DNA of 36,796 nt from JBKPDV01 sp046728075 (GTDB taxonomy: Bacteria; Acidobacteriota; Thermoanaerobaculia; UBA5066; Gp7-AA6), in assembly GCA_046728075.1 (NCBI GenBank), contig JBKPDV010000030.1, forward strand, positions 1 through 36,796, written 5' to 3'. This document shows, in pieces, positions 7,246 through 15,214 of this stretch. The notes beneath the pieces were generated by a model that saw nothing but the letters and a program-made list of their open reading frames with translations, was not told where the DNA came from and searched no databases. A program made the position numbers and the translations under genes. The first letter of the stretch is position 1; every line of letters starts with the position of its first letter.

Positions 7246-8226
7246 CCCACCGACCAGATCCTCGACCGCTACGAGGGCCATCTCCGCCGTGATCTCCTTC
7301 ATACACTCATGCCCATACGGACACTCCTTCAGGAAGCAGGGGGAGCAGAAGACGTAGCGGTCGAGGATGCGGAAGGGCGCGCCGGCCGGCGCGGTGCGAC
7401 CCGGATCGGTCGGACCGAAGAACGCGACGACGGGCGTTCCGACGGCAGCGGCCAGATGCATGGGCCCGGAGTCGTTCGCGACGACGACGCGCGCGCGGGA
7501 GAGAAGCGCGGCCAGCTCGATCGGGCCGAGATCGAGCCCCAGAATCGGCAGAGGCGCTCCGGCCGCGGCCGAGACTCGTCGGGCGAGCCCTTCTTCGCCC
7601 GGCCCGACGACGATCGCGCAGGCCCTATGGCGATCCAGGAGCATCGCGCCCAGGCGCCCGAAACGGTCCGGCGGCCAGCGCTTGGTCCACGAGAACGCCG
7701 CTCCCGGCGCGAGCAGAGCGAGCGGCGCCTGCGGGTCGGGTCCGGCCACGGCGAGCGCCTCTGCCGCTGACCGCGCCGCAACCTCCGAGATCGGGAGCCG
7801 CGGCGGATCGCAATCGGGTTCGATTCCCCGGGCGCGAAGCAGCGCGTCGTAGTCTCGCAGCTGATGGCCTGTCCCGGCAGGCGGAGCAAGCGCGGTCGTC
7901 AGGAGTGGGCCTCTTCGGTCCGTCGCGTACCCGATGCGCTCCGGGACACCGCCGAGAAACGACAGTATCCCGGCGCGAAAGGAATTCGGAAGAAGCCATG
8001 CCTCGTCAAATCGTCCGCGGCGGATTGCGGCCACATCCGAAGGAAGGCTCGATCGAGCCAGAATCGTGTTGGCACTGCCTTCGGCCTGGAAGACGGCGGC
8101 GGGACCGCGCGGAGCGAGCACCCCGAGGGAATCCGCAGGATGCGCTCGCTTGATCGCCCGGAGAAAAGGGATCGCCATGACGGCGTCCCCGAGCCAGTTC
8201 GGAGCGATGACGAGGCGCTTTTTCAT
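7234..8226 (-). CDS. waaF: Lipopolysaccharide heptosyltransferase II
   Basis: 330 residues, GT9 family. It adds the second inner-core heptose from ADP-heptose at the cytoplasmic face of the inner membrane. WaaF-specific features are visible: the start MKKRLVIAPNWLGDAVMAIP, the central PGAAFSWTKRWPPDRF, the donor-site motif VVANDSGPMHLAAAVGTP with FFGPTDPGRTAP, and the C-terminal cysteine-rich FCSPCFLKECPYGHECM. The start is the ATG at 8224-8226, followed upstream by a repeat array. The gene runs the same way as lpxL, lpxK and waaA. Its TAG stop is provided by a repeat unit (last residues TSR). Confidence 0.92.
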   Translation of the reverse strand: MKKRLVIAPNWLGDAVMAIPFLRAIKRAHPADSLGVLAPRGPAAVFQAEGSANTILARSSLPSDVAAIRRGRFDEAWLLPNSFRAGILSFLGGVPERIGYATDRRGPLLTTALAPPAGTGHQLRDYDALLRARGIEPDCDPPRLPISEVAARSAAEALAVAGPDPQAPLALLAPGAAFSWTKRWPPDRFGRLGAMLLDRHRACAIVVGPGEEGLARRVSAAAGAPLPILGLDLGPIELAALLSRARVVVANDSGPMHLAAAVGTPVVAFFGPTDPGRTAPAGAPFRILDRYVFCSPCFLKECPYGHECMKEITAEMALVAVEDLVGGTSR

Positions 8227-8296
8227 AGTTATCAGTGATCAGTGATCAGTTTTCAGTTTTGAACTGAGAACTCAAAACTGAGAACTGAAAACTACT
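8227..8296. repeat. Inverted ATCAGTG / AACTGAA heptamer array
   Basis: Left arm 8227-8260 (ATCAGTG, ATCAGTT, TTCAGTT units), right arm about 8261-8296 (AACTGAG, AACTCAA, AACTGAA units). The arms meet with almost no spacer, so the element could form one long imperfect hairpin. It fills the waaF-lpxL gap and contains the TAG stop of the lpxL-like gene (8292-8294). Confidence 0.87.
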
Positions 8297-9203
8297 CCTC
8301 CGGCCTCGTCCGCCACCGGTTGTGCATCCAGAGCCATGCCTCCGGTTGCCGCCTCACGGCGGCTTCCGTCACCTCCATATAGCGCGCGGTCGCCCGGCGC
8401 ACCCGCTCCGCGCGGTCGGCCGAAGAGTCTTCGAACTCCGACGCGAGAATGGGCGTCTGGAACTCCAGGCGATATCCGCCGTCTCCCTGCGGGAACGTGA
8501 AGACGGGCACCACAGCTGCGTCGGTTTTCAGCTGGAAGACCGCAAGCGAAGGGGACGTCGCCGCCGGACGGCCGAAGAACGGGACGAAGACCGCCTCCTC
8601 CGCGATCACGTTCTGATCGATCAGGATCGCCACGGTCTGCTTGTCGCGCAGTGCCCGAAGGATCTCCCGGGCGGCGTCGTGTTTGGAGATGACGCGGTTT
8701 CCCAGCCGGGTCCGGCGCCGCTGGAGCTCCTCTTCGAGAAGCGGGTTGTCGAGCGGTCGAACCACCGGAGAGATCGGTTCGCCGAGCAGGCCGGCCCGGA
8801 TTGCTCCGAGCTCCCAGCTGCCGATGTGGGCCGAGAGGATGAAGACCCCTTTTCCCCGTTTCCGTGCGTTCAGAAGATTCTCGACTCCCGTGACCGCGAC
8901 TCGTCGCTCGATCTCCTCGCGGGAAAAGCTTACGGACTCGACGAACTCCAGGACGGTCGAACCAAAGAGGCCCAGGCAGTCGACGGCGATTCGCTGGCGT
9001 TCGGCGTCATCCTTTTCCGGGAAAGCGGCGGCGAGGTTGCGATCCAGGATTTGGCGGCGGGATCGGGCGATGCCAAACACGAGCCGCGACAGTGCGCGGC
9101 CGAGCTTCGCGGAAGACCCGCGGGGCAGGCGCCGCAAGACCGCCGCTGCGCCCAGAAGGAGCGCGCGCTCGGCGCGGTGACGGAAGCGAGAGCGCTGGGT
9201 CAT
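8292..9203 (-). CDS. Lysophospholipid/lipid A acyltransferase, LpxL/HtrB type
   Basis: 303 residues, near the usual ~300 for the family. These inner-membrane enzymes transfer an acyl chain from acyl-ACP to a lipid A precursor. The catalytic HX4E motif is present: SAHIGSWELG, with H126 and E131. Other family blocks follow: RPLDNPLLEEELQRRR, AILIDQN, VFVPFFGRPAATSPSLA and the C-terminal PEAWLWMHNRWRTRP. The N-terminal region around 13-45 is hydrophobic and basic, as expected for a membrane anchor. It sits between waaF and lpxK, so a role in lipid A late acylation is likely. Whether it is LpxL-like or LpxM-like in acceptor preference cannot be read from sequence. Confidence 0.88.
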   Translation of the reverse strand: MTQRSRFRHRAERALLLGAAAVLRRLPRGSSAKLGRALSRLVFGIARSRRQILDRNLAAAFPEKDDAERQRIAVDCLGLFGSTVLEFVESVSFSREEIERRVAVTGVENLLNARKRGKGVFILSAHIGSWELGAIRAGLLGEPISPVVRPLDNPLLEEELQRRRTRLGNRVISKHDAAREILRALRDKQTVAILIDQNVIAEEAVFVPFFGRPAATSPSLAVFQLKTDAAVVPVFTFPQGDGGYRLEFQTPILASEFEDSSADRAERVRRATARYMEVTEAAVRRQPEAWLWMHNRWRTRPEE

Positions 9204-9212
9204 GGAACAGAT

Positions 9213-9293
9213 GGTCTAAGGTCTAAGGTCTCAGGTCTAAAGTTCAAGGCAAGAACAGCGGCTCCTTAGACCTTAGACCTTAGACTTTAGACT
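9213..9293. repeat. Inverted GGTCTAA heptamer array
   Basis: Left arm 9213-9243 (GGTCTAA units), right arm 9264-9293 (TTAGACC units), spacer about 20 bases. The arms are close to exact complements. The right arm encodes the C-terminal SKV and the TAA stop of lpxK (9280-9282). The unit holds TAA and, because 7 is not a multiple of 3, puts it in every frame within three units. Confidence 0.9.
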
Positions 9294-10296
9294 CTTCCAG
9301 CTTGCCGAAGAGAAACGGAAAAAACTCCTCCTCCAGCACCTCGACTCCCAGGCGCACGGTGGCCAGCGGCAACGCGAGCCGTCCGCGGAGCTTGACGGCG
9401 TCCTTTTCGGTCGTGACGAGCCAGGCGCTGTTGGTGCTTTCGGCGGCGGCCCGAATCCGGGCGATGTCTCGGGCGCGGTAGCGATGGTGGTCTCGGAAAA
9501 CGAGCGTCTCTTCGGCAAGAAGGTCCAGCTCCGACAGCCCCGCCGAGAAGGATTCGGGTACGGCGACTCCGCAGATCGCCACGAAGGGTCGATGCGCCAG
9601 GGCCGAAAGCTCGATTGGGGAGCCGGACTCGTCCCACAGACCCTGCGGCCGGATCCGCGCCGTGAAGGTCGGAGCCGACGGGTTGTGGCGCGAGACTTCG
9701 GCCAGGGATTCCTGCGTCGGAAACCCCGGCGCGACGCGGGTGAATACGACCGCGTCCGCGCGGCCAAGCGCAGAGAGCGGCTCGCGCAGCCGGCCGAAGG
9801 GCGGGAAGTCCCCGCGCCCGAAAGGATCTCGAGCGTCGAGCAGCACCAGATCGGCGTCGCGCTGAACTTTCAGATGCTGAAAGCCATCGTCCAGGAGAAA
9901 GAGATCGGCCCCCAATCCGCTCGCCACCCGGGCGGCCTCGACTCGACGTCGCGCGACGACGATGATGACTCCCGGCAGGCGCCGCGCGAGCTCGACGGGC
10001 TCGTCCCCTCCCTCTTCGACAGAGACGCGCGGGCCGTTGCCTTCCGAGACAACGACGACCCCGGAGCTCGTCCGGCCGTACCCTCTGGAAAGAATCGCCG
10101 GGCGGCTCCCTTCAAACCGAAACCGCCGAGCGAGGAACTCGACGAAGGGGGTCTTTCCCGTGCCGCCCATCGTGATGTTGCCCACCGACACGACCGGGCC
10201 AGCCAGCGGGTGCGAGGGCGTGCGGCCCGTCGCGTACCGGCGGGCTCGCTGCTCGAGAATCCGGCCGTAGAGCGAGGAAAGGGCAGACCCGGTCAA
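9280..10296 (-). CDS. lpxK: Tetraacyldisaccharide 4'-kinase
   Basis: 338 residues from a TTG start at 10294-10296. LpxK phosphorylates the 4' position of the lipid A disaccharide at the inner membrane. The P-loop block VVSVGNITMGGTGKTPFVEF (GGTGKTP near residues 44-50) is diagnostic; downstream LSRGYGR, GDEPVELA, LLDDGFQHLKVQRDADLVLLDA and VTTEKDAVKL also match. The frame is open further upstream to 10440, but that would overlap waaA by about 150 bases and adds sequence unlike LpxK, so I chose the TTG that overlaps the waaA TGA (TTGA). The last residues and TAA stop come from a repeat array. Confidence 0.92.
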   Translation of the reverse strand: MTGSALSSLYGRILEQRARRYATGRTPSHPLAGPVVSVGNITMGGTGKTPFVEFLARRFRFEGSRPAILSRGYGRTSSGVVVVSEGNGPRVSVEEGGDEPVELARRLPGVIIVVARRRVEAARVASGLGADLFLLDDGFQHLKVQRDADLVLLDARDPFGRGDFPPFGRLREPLSALGRADAVVFTRVAPGFPTQESLAEVSRHNPSAPTFTARIRPQGLWDESGSPIELSALAHRPFVAICGVAVPESFSAGLSELDLLAEETLVFRDHHRYRARDIARIRAAAESTNSAWLVTTEKDAVKLRGRLALPLATVRLGVEVLEEEFFPFLFGKLEESKV

Positions 10297-11573
10297 GGCG
10301 CGGCTCGTCTGCGGTCCGTCGATTGGTCGAGCAGGCGAACCAGCAACTCGGCGGTCGCCTGCACCGCGCCCCGGTTGGCGGCGACGAAGGCCTTCGCTGT
10401 CTCGCCTCTTCTCTTCGCGGAAAGCGGATCGGCGACCCACGACGCGAAGAGCGCCGGCAGCTCCTGTCCCCCTCCGACCCGGGTCAGGAAGCCCTGTTGC
10501 TCGCCGGCGGCCGTGATGTCGCGGAAATTTTCCACGTGAGGGCCGACGACGACCGGAACTCCCTGCGCCCAGGCCTCGATGGGATTGTGCCCGCCGACTG
10601 GCCGAAGGCTTCCGCCGATGAACGCGAGCGAAGCCTCGCCATAGAGGGCGGCCAATTCGCCGATCGAGTCGAGAAGGTAGACCGAGTCGGTAGTCGGTAG
10701 TCGGTAGTCGCTAGGGGAAGAACGGCGGATCACGGAAAAGCCGGAACGCTGGATCAGGGCTGCGACCTCGTCGAAGCGCTCGGGGCGCCGGGGTGCGAGC
10801 GCGAGAAGAGAACGGGAGGCGATAGGCCGCCAGGCTTCGAGGAGAGTGGCTTCTTCTCCCTCTCCGGTCGAGGCGCCCACGAGAACCGGCCGGCCGGCTG
10901 CGGCGGACTTCAGGCGGGCGGCGTCGGAAAAAGGAGGAACCGGCGCTATATCAAATTTGATATTTCCGGTGAGCCGGATCCGGTCGGCGGGAGCGCCGAG
11001 GTCTTCGATTCTGCGCGCGTCTTCGACGCTCTGCATCGCGAACAAAGAAATGCGCGAGAGCGCGTCGGCCATTGCCCGGCCGGCGAGCCGATACCGCGCG
11101 AAGGACCGCGGTGAGATCCGGCCGTTGACGAGCGCGACCGGAATCCCTCGCGCCGCGGCCCGCTCGAGGAAGAGAGGCCAGATCTCGGTCTCGGTAAGCA
11201 CCACGAGCCCAGGATGCACCCCGGAGAGAGCGGACTCGACCGGACCGGCGAGGTCGAACGGGAAGGCGAAGACCGGTGCCGTATCGGCGAGGAGGCGCTC
11301 TGCCAGCTCGCGGCCGGCAGCCGTCGTGACAGAAAGCCCAATGTGGTCGCGTCCCGCGCGCTCTCGGAGAGCGGCGATCAGGCTGCGGGCGACGCCGACT
11401 TCGCCGACAGACACGGCGTGCACCCAGATACCGCCGGAAAGGTCGGGGTAGGGACGCCTCCCTAACCGTCCCGGGAGGTCGCCCAGACGCCGGCGCCCGA
11501 GCCGGGACCGGACCAGGGCGTAGGGGGCGTAAATCAGAAGCGCCAGGGTCGAGAGGAGGCGGTAGAGGAACAC
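10293..11573 (-). CDS. waaA: 3-deoxy-D-manno-octulosonic acid transferase
   Basis: About 426 residues from GTG at 11571-11573 (VFLYRLLSTLALLIYAPYAL, a normal WaaA membrane anchor). It transfers Kdo from CMP-Kdo to lipid IVA. The catalytic Glu lies in HAVSVGEVGVA; further blocks are VLTETEIWPLFL, LVNGRISPRSF, LTGNIKFD, GASTGEGEE, LAPRRPERF and GGSLRPVGGHNPIEA. An ATG at 11615 would add MDRWTDSQRSHNRR, which is translated repeat array, so I prefer the GTG; neither has a clear ribosome binding site. An array at 10685-10713 lies inside the gene and encodes about ten residues (SDYRLPTTDS) in the loop before VYLLDSIGELAALY. The frame is kept and all key motifs remain. Confidence 0.92.
   Translation of the reverse strand: MFLYRLLSTLALLIYAPYALVRSRLGRRRLGDLPGRLGRRPYPDLSGGIWVHAVSVGEVGVARSLIAALRERAGRDHIGLSVTTAAGRELAERLLADTAPVFAFPFDLAGPVESALSGVHPGLVVLTETEIWPLFLERAAARGIPVALVNGRISPRSFARYRLAGRAMADALSRISLFAMQSVEDARRIEDLGAPADRIRLTGNIKFDIAPVPPFSDAARLKSAAAGRPVLVGASTGEGEEATLLEAWRPIASRSLLALAPRRPERFDEVAALIQRSGFSVIRRSSPSDYRLPTTDSVYLLDSIGELAALYGEASLAFIGGSLRPVGGHNPIEAWAQGVPVVVGPHVENFRDITAAGEQQGFLTRVGGGQELPALFASWVADPLSAKRRGETAKAFVAANRGAVQATAELLVRLLDQSTDRRRAAP
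10685..10713. repeat. TAGTCGG heptamer array inside waaA
   Basis: Four tandem units of the TAGTCGG type lie inside the waaA coding region, in the orientation that is free of stop codons for the gene (it reads CCGACTA repeats, giving DYRLPTT). There is only one arm here, with no inverted partner nearby. The same unit occurs at 7187-7245 and 22673-22755. Confidence 0.9.
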
Positions 11574-11597
11574 CCGGCGATTATGGCTTCGTTGGGA

Positions 11598-11694
11598 ATC
11601 GGTCCATCGGTCCATCGGTCCATCGGGTCAAGTGCCCGCCGCGAGATTTTCCAGGGCAAGTCACAAGATGAACCGATCACCCGATGAACCGATT
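11598..11694. repeat. Inverted octamer array (CGGTCCAT / CGATGAAC) in the waaA / sigma-factor gap
   Basis: Left arm 11598-11628 has three CGGTCCAT units; right arm 11667-11694 has two or three CGATGAAC units. The arms are imperfect complements around a 38-base spacer. The period is 8, not 7. It occupies the divergent gap between waaA and the sigma-factor gene, so promoters for both operons must lie in or beside it. The right-arm unit recurs at 23262-23299. Confidence 0.82.
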
Positions 11695-11741
11695 GCCGCT
11701 CGGACGCCGGCGCCTTGCTCTCAAGAGGTCAAGGCTTTACC

Positions 11742-12440
11742 ATGCAAAGGTTTATGTCCGACGAAAAGCCCCCAACGCCCGGCGACCCGCATCCGTATAA
11801 GCAGCTGATGGAGCTCGTTTACAGCGCGGACCGACGGCGGGAGGAGACCCGAGAGCTTTCGGACCAGGAACTGGCGCTGGCCGCGAGGGCGGGCGATGCC
11901 CTGGCTTTCGAGACCCTGGTCGTACGCAAGACGCCCGCCGTGGTGGCGGTTGCGCGTCGGATCCTGGGGGATCGGGAGGACGCGCGCGACGTGGCCCAGA
12001 TGGTCTTCCTGCGAGTCTGGGAGCAGCTCGACCGGTACGACGAGACCTATTCCTTCAACACCTGGCTCTACCGCATCTCGACCAATCTCGCGATCGATTT
12101 CTTCCGGAGCAGCCGCAGCCGCGAGAAGGCCCACGTGGGAAGCTTGCAGATTGTTCGCCGGCGCGAGGCGGCCACGGGCGCGGAGACGACCCGGGCCACG
12201 GAAGACGGACAGGTCACGCGCCTCTTCGATCGCGTTTCGGCCCGGCTTTCCGGGAAACAAAAAGCGGCTTTCGTCCTGAGAGAGATGGAAGACCGCGACA
12301 CGAGCGAGATCGCCGAGATCCTTCACTGCGGCGAATCCACCGTTCGCAACCACTTGTTCAACGCCCGGCGGATCCTTCGCCGCGAGATCGAGAAGATCTA
12401 CCCTGGCTTCTTCACCGTGCCTGGGAAGGAGAAGGCATGA
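11742..12440 (+). CDS. ECF-type sigma-70 family RNA polymerase sigma factor
   Basis: 232 residues from ATG 11742 (an in-frame ATG at 11754 and a TTG at 11715 are alternatives). Region 2 is clear: DALAFETLVVRKTP, ILGDREDARDVAQMVFLRVW and SFNTWLYRISTNLAIDFFR, the pattern of RpoE-like sigma factors. Region 4 (LSGKQKAAFVLREMED then SEIAEILHCGESTVRNHLFN) is the helix-turn-helix that contacts the -35 element. The two are joined by a linker of about 40 residues. It is followed with a 4-base overlap (ATGA) by an anti-sigma gene and heads the pilus/secretion operon, so it probably controls envelope or pilus genes. That target is inferred. Confidence 0.92.
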   Translation: MQRFMSDEKPPTPGDPHPYKQLMELVYSADRRREETRELSDQELALAARAGDALAFETLVVRKTPAVVAVARRILGDREDARDVAQMVFLRVWEQLDRYDETYSFNTWLYRISTNLAIDFFRSSRSREKAHVGSLQIVRRREAATGAETTRATEDGQVTRLFDRVSARLSGKQKAAFVLREMEDRDTSEIAEILHCGESTVRNHLFNARRILRREIEKIYPGFFTVPGKEKA

Positions 12441-13078
12441 GCCTCTCCTGCCGCGAAGCGCTTGACGCTCTTCCCGGTTACGCCGCGGAGACTCTCGACT
12501 CTGAGATTCGACAGAGCCTCCGTGACCACGTGGCCACCTGCGGCGATTGCCGTGAAGTCGCGGTCCACACGGATCCTGGCATGTTGTTCAACGGGAGCGC
12601 TCCGATCAGTCCAACCACCGACGAGGAGGTAGCGCAGATCCTCGCGGGAGTGCGAGCCGGAATCGCCTGGAGGCAGGCCGAGCGCAAGCTGTCGGGCAAC
12701 ACTCGTCTCAGGCGGGGGACACCCCCGAGCCCCCGGGCGCGCCGGCGCGGAGTTGCCGCGGCGGCAGCCGCAGCCGTTGTGGCTCTGGCGCTGCTCGTTC
12801 CCGCGTCAACCCCCCGGCGGGGACCGCGCGCGGTCTCGAATCTCTCCGCTCCGCGTGTTCCAGCGCAAGGGCTAGGGCAAGCACAAGCACAAGCACAAGC
12901 GGAAACACAAGCACAAGCGCAAGCACAAGCATCAGGTCCGGTGGTTCCGGCCGCTCGGCCGGCATCCCTGGAGGTCCCGGCTTCGAAGTTTCCGGCAGAC
13001 GCCACGATTTATGACTTGAGCAAGGGCGTCGGGGAACCTCGGGTGGTCTGGATCGTCGATCGATCGCTCGACATTTAA
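12437..13078 (+). CDS. Anti-sigma factor with zinc-binding HxxxCxxC domain
   Basis: 213 residues. The cytoplasmic N-terminus has the zf-HC2/ZAS anti-sigma motif: C5, then HVATCGDC with H31, C35 and C38. A single hydrophobic segment (about residues 103-121, rich in Ala and Val) should cross the inner membrane. After it comes a Gln-Ala low-complexity stretch (about 147-165) encoded by a hexamer array, and a periplasmic tail ending VVWIVDRSLDI. Overlap with the sigma gene (ATGA) indicates coupled synthesis and that this is its cognate regulator. It should hold the sigma factor at the membrane until a signal releases it; the signal is unknown. Confidence 0.88.
   Translation: MSLSCREALDALPGYAAETLDSEIRQSLRDHVATCGDCREVAVHTDPGMLFNGSAPISPTTDEEVAQILAGVRAGIAWRQAERKLSGNTRLRRGTPPSPRARRRGVAAAAAAAVVALALLVPASTPRRGPRAVSNLSAPRVPAQGLGQAQAQAQAETQAQAQAQASGPVVPAARPASLEVPASKFPADATIYDLSKGVGEPRVVWIVDRSLDI
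12876..12931 (+). repeat. CAAGCA hexamer tandem array in the anti-sigma gene
   Basis: About nine copies of a 6-base unit (CAAGCA, with CAAGCG and GAAACA variants), all in one orientation and inside the coding region. Because the period is a multiple of 3 it encodes a regular Gln-Ala repeat in the periplasmic linker, so copy-number change would not break the frame. Confidence 0.85.
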
Positions 13079-13129
13079 GTCGGGCGCTACAACGGTTTGG
13101 CCCCGACAGGGGCTGGTGGTTTCATTCGC

Positions 13130-13876
13130 GTGAGAAAAGCGATCCGCTTCGTGGCCTTCGTGGTCTTTGCGCTTCTGGCGTTCGCGCCGGCGGGTGCCGC
13201 CTCGCCCGGGAAAACGGCGTCGGAAGAGGCGTCGGTGCGCGTCTTCGTCCTGAGATACAAGAGGGTCGAAGAGGCCGCGCTCTTGATCCGGCCCCATCTC
13301 TCCGACTCGGCGTCGGTGACGCTGACGCAGAAGTTGAACGCCATGACCATTACGGACCGCGAAGAGAATTTGAAGACCATCGCCAAGGTCGTGGCGGCGT
13401 TCGATGTCCCTCCGAGGGGCTTTACGTTCGCCGTCAAGCTCGTTCGCGCCCGCGCGGATGTGCCGGCCGGCTCCATGGCCCAGGAAATCGGAGGCATCGG
13501 CGCGAAGCTGAAGACGATGTTTCAGTTCAATGACTACGCGCTGATCGATTCGGCCCTCTTGAAGGGTTCCGAGGGAACGGTCGTGTCCTACCGGCTTGGA
13601 GAGGAGTACGTCCTGACCTTCACGATCGGCGCCGCGGGCAATGGAGACGAACTGCTTCTCTCTCCGTTTCAGCTCTCGCGCTGGAAGAAGACGGATCAGG
13701 GACGCCTGTATCCGATGCCGCTGTACCGGGCCTCGATCCCGATCCTCCTGAACCAGACGCTCGTCGTCGGGGCTTCCCGGGAAGAAGGCTCGAAAAACGC
13801 CCTGATCCTGATCCTGCTTGCCCAGGAGGCCGCACGCCCGGGCCAGCCCGGCGGCAAGACGGTCGAGAAGAGATAG
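13130..13876 (+). CDS. Exported secretin-N-domain-like protein
   Basis: About 248 residues from a GTG at 13130; a TTG at 13097 would add 11 residues. The N-terminus (VRKAIRFVAFVVFALLAFAP, then AGAASPG) is a Sec signal peptide. The next region (VRVFVLRYKRVEEAALLI, LNAMTITDREENLKTIAKVV, AFDVPP) has the beta-alpha-beta rhythm of GspD/PilQ N1-type domains: a strand, a helix, an 'N-x-M-x-I' strand, a helix and a Dx-P ending. The rest (about 110-245) is beta-rich and not recognised. It probably works in the periplasm with the secretin encoded at 19813-22113. The domain call rests on pattern only. Confidence 0.6.
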   Translation: MRKAIRFVAFVVFALLAFAPAGAASPGKTASEEASVRVFVLRYKRVEEAALLIRPHLSDSASVTLTQKLNAMTITDREENLKTIAKVVAAFDVPPRGFTFAVKLVRARADVPAGSMAQEIGGIGAKLKTMFQFNDYALIDSALLKGSEGTVVSYRLGEEYVLTFTIGAAGNGDELLLSPFQLSRWKKTDQGRLYPMPLYRASIPILLNQTLVVGASREEGSKNALILILLAQEAARPGQPGGKTVEKR

Positions 13877-13880
13877 CGAG

Positions 13881-15089
13881 ATGGCCCAATTCTCGGTAAA
13901 GACGGGTTGGCCGGACGGGACCGTCGCGCAGGAGGCGATTCTGGCCGCAGACGCGAGTGCTGCCCGCACGGAGGTCGAGCGGCGTGGCGGCCATGTCTTC
14001 GAGGTCCGGCGGCAGGGGATGGGCTGGAAGACAGACCGCCAGCGCCGAGGACGGGTTCGAATCGGCGACTTCCTCGTTTTCAACCAGGAGATGATCGCGC
14101 TTCTGAAGGCCGGCCTTCCGGTCGTCCACTCCTTCGAGATTCTTATGGAGCGGCAGGAGAGCCCCGTCTTGCGGCGAGTGCTGGCCGACGTCCGCGAAAA
14201 GGTGAACGCGGGCTCGTCGCTGTCGGACGCTTTTGCCGCACAGGGAGACATCTTTCCGCGCCTCTACTGGACCTCGCTGAAGGCGGGAGAAAAGTCGGGC
14301 GAGATCGAGGCGGTCCTGCGCCGCTACTTGAAGTATCAGAAGACCGTCCTCGGCCTTTCGCGCAAGGTGATCTCGACGCTGATCTATCCGGCGATCCTGA
14401 TTCTCATTTCGGCCATTCTGATCATGATCCTGATGACCTTCGTGATTCCGCGCTTCTCCACACTCTACGAGGACTTCAACGCGGATCTCCCTCTGCTGAC
14501 CTTGATCGTGATCCGCACCGCCGGCTTCCTCCGCGACAACGCCGCCCTGATCCTCGTGGGGGGCACGGTGCTCGTCTTTCTCCTGACCCGGTGGCTGCGC
14601 TCTTCGAGCGGGAGGGAATGGGGAGCTCGTTTTCTGCTGAAGATCCCCTTGATTGGAGGCATCTTCCTGCGCTTCGCGATCTCGCAGTTCACCCGCAGCC
14701 TCGCCACGCTGCTGGGGGGCGGCACCCCGCTCGTGCCCGCGATGGAAAACGCCGCCGACGCCATCGGAAACCTGCATGTCTCCAAGCGCGTGCGCAAAGT
14801 GGTGCCGCGCGTGCGCGAGGGCGGGGAGCTGTGGCGGGCGCTCGAGTCCACCGACATCTTCACCAACCTGACCATCGAGATGATCAAGGTGGGAGAGATG
14901 TCCGGAGCGCTCGAAGAGATGCTCTCTTCGGTCTCGGACTTCTATGACGAGGAAATCGACGTCCGACTGGCGCGGGTGATCTCCTTCGTGGAACCTGCAA
15001 TTCTGGTCGGCATGGGAGGAGTCATCGTGACGATCCTGCTCTCCGTCTACCTGCCGATCTTCCGGATCATGTCGCAGATCAAGGGGTGA
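13881..15089 (+). CDS. pilC: PilC/GspF inner-membrane platform protein
   Basis: 402 residues from the ATG at 13881; upstream in-frame sequence overlaps the previous gene and looks non-coding. PilC/GspF is the polytopic platform linking the ATPase to the pseudopilus. Two GspF repeats are visible: about 66-190 (FLVFNQEMIALLKAGLPVVH, LSDAFAAQGDIFPRLYW, AGEKSGEIEAVLRRYLKYQK) and about 270-395 (FTRSLATLLGGGTPLVPAME, ELWRALESTDIFTN, VGEMSGALEEML). Membrane segments lie near 165-190, 210-240 and 370-395. It comes four bases after the preceding stop, so translation is probably coupled. Confidence 0.92.
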   Translation: MAQFSVKTGWPDGTVAQEAILAADASAARTEVERRGGHVFEVRRQGMGWKTDRQRRGRVRIGDFLVFNQEMIALLKAGLPVVHSFEILMERQESPVLRRVLADVREKVNAGSSLSDAFAAQGDIFPRLYWTSLKAGEKSGEIEAVLRRYLKYQKTVLGLSRKVISTLIYPAILILISAILIMILMTFVIPRFSTLYEDFNADLPLLTLIVIRTAGFLRDNAALILVGGTVLVFLLTRWLRSSSGREWGARFLLKIPLIGGIFLRFAISQFTRSLATLLGGGTPLVPAMENAADAIGNLHVSKRVRKVVPRVREGGELWRALESTDIFTNLTIEMIKVGEMSGALEEMLSSVSDFYDEEIDVRLARVISFVEPAILVGMGGVIVTILLSVYLPIFRIMSQIKG

Positions 15090-15213
15090 GCTATCAGCTT
15101 TCAGCTATCAGCTGTCACCGTTCCGGAGTGAGGAGACTCATGGCGAGAAACAACATTCGAAAGGGCCCTCGGCGATCGGCTGAAAGCTGAGAGCTGTGAG
15201 CTGAGAGCTGAAA
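15090..15213. repeat. Inverted AGCTGAA-type heptamer array between pilC and the ATPase gene
   Basis: Left arm 15090-15117 (AGCTATC, AGCTTTC, AGCTGTC units), right arm 15178-15213 (GCTGAAA, GCTGAGA, GCTGTGA units), spacer about 60 bases. It directly follows the pilC TGA and ends at the ATG of the next gene. Related arrays occur at 23149-23244 and 28176-28317. Confidence 0.88.
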
Positions 15214-15214
15214 T

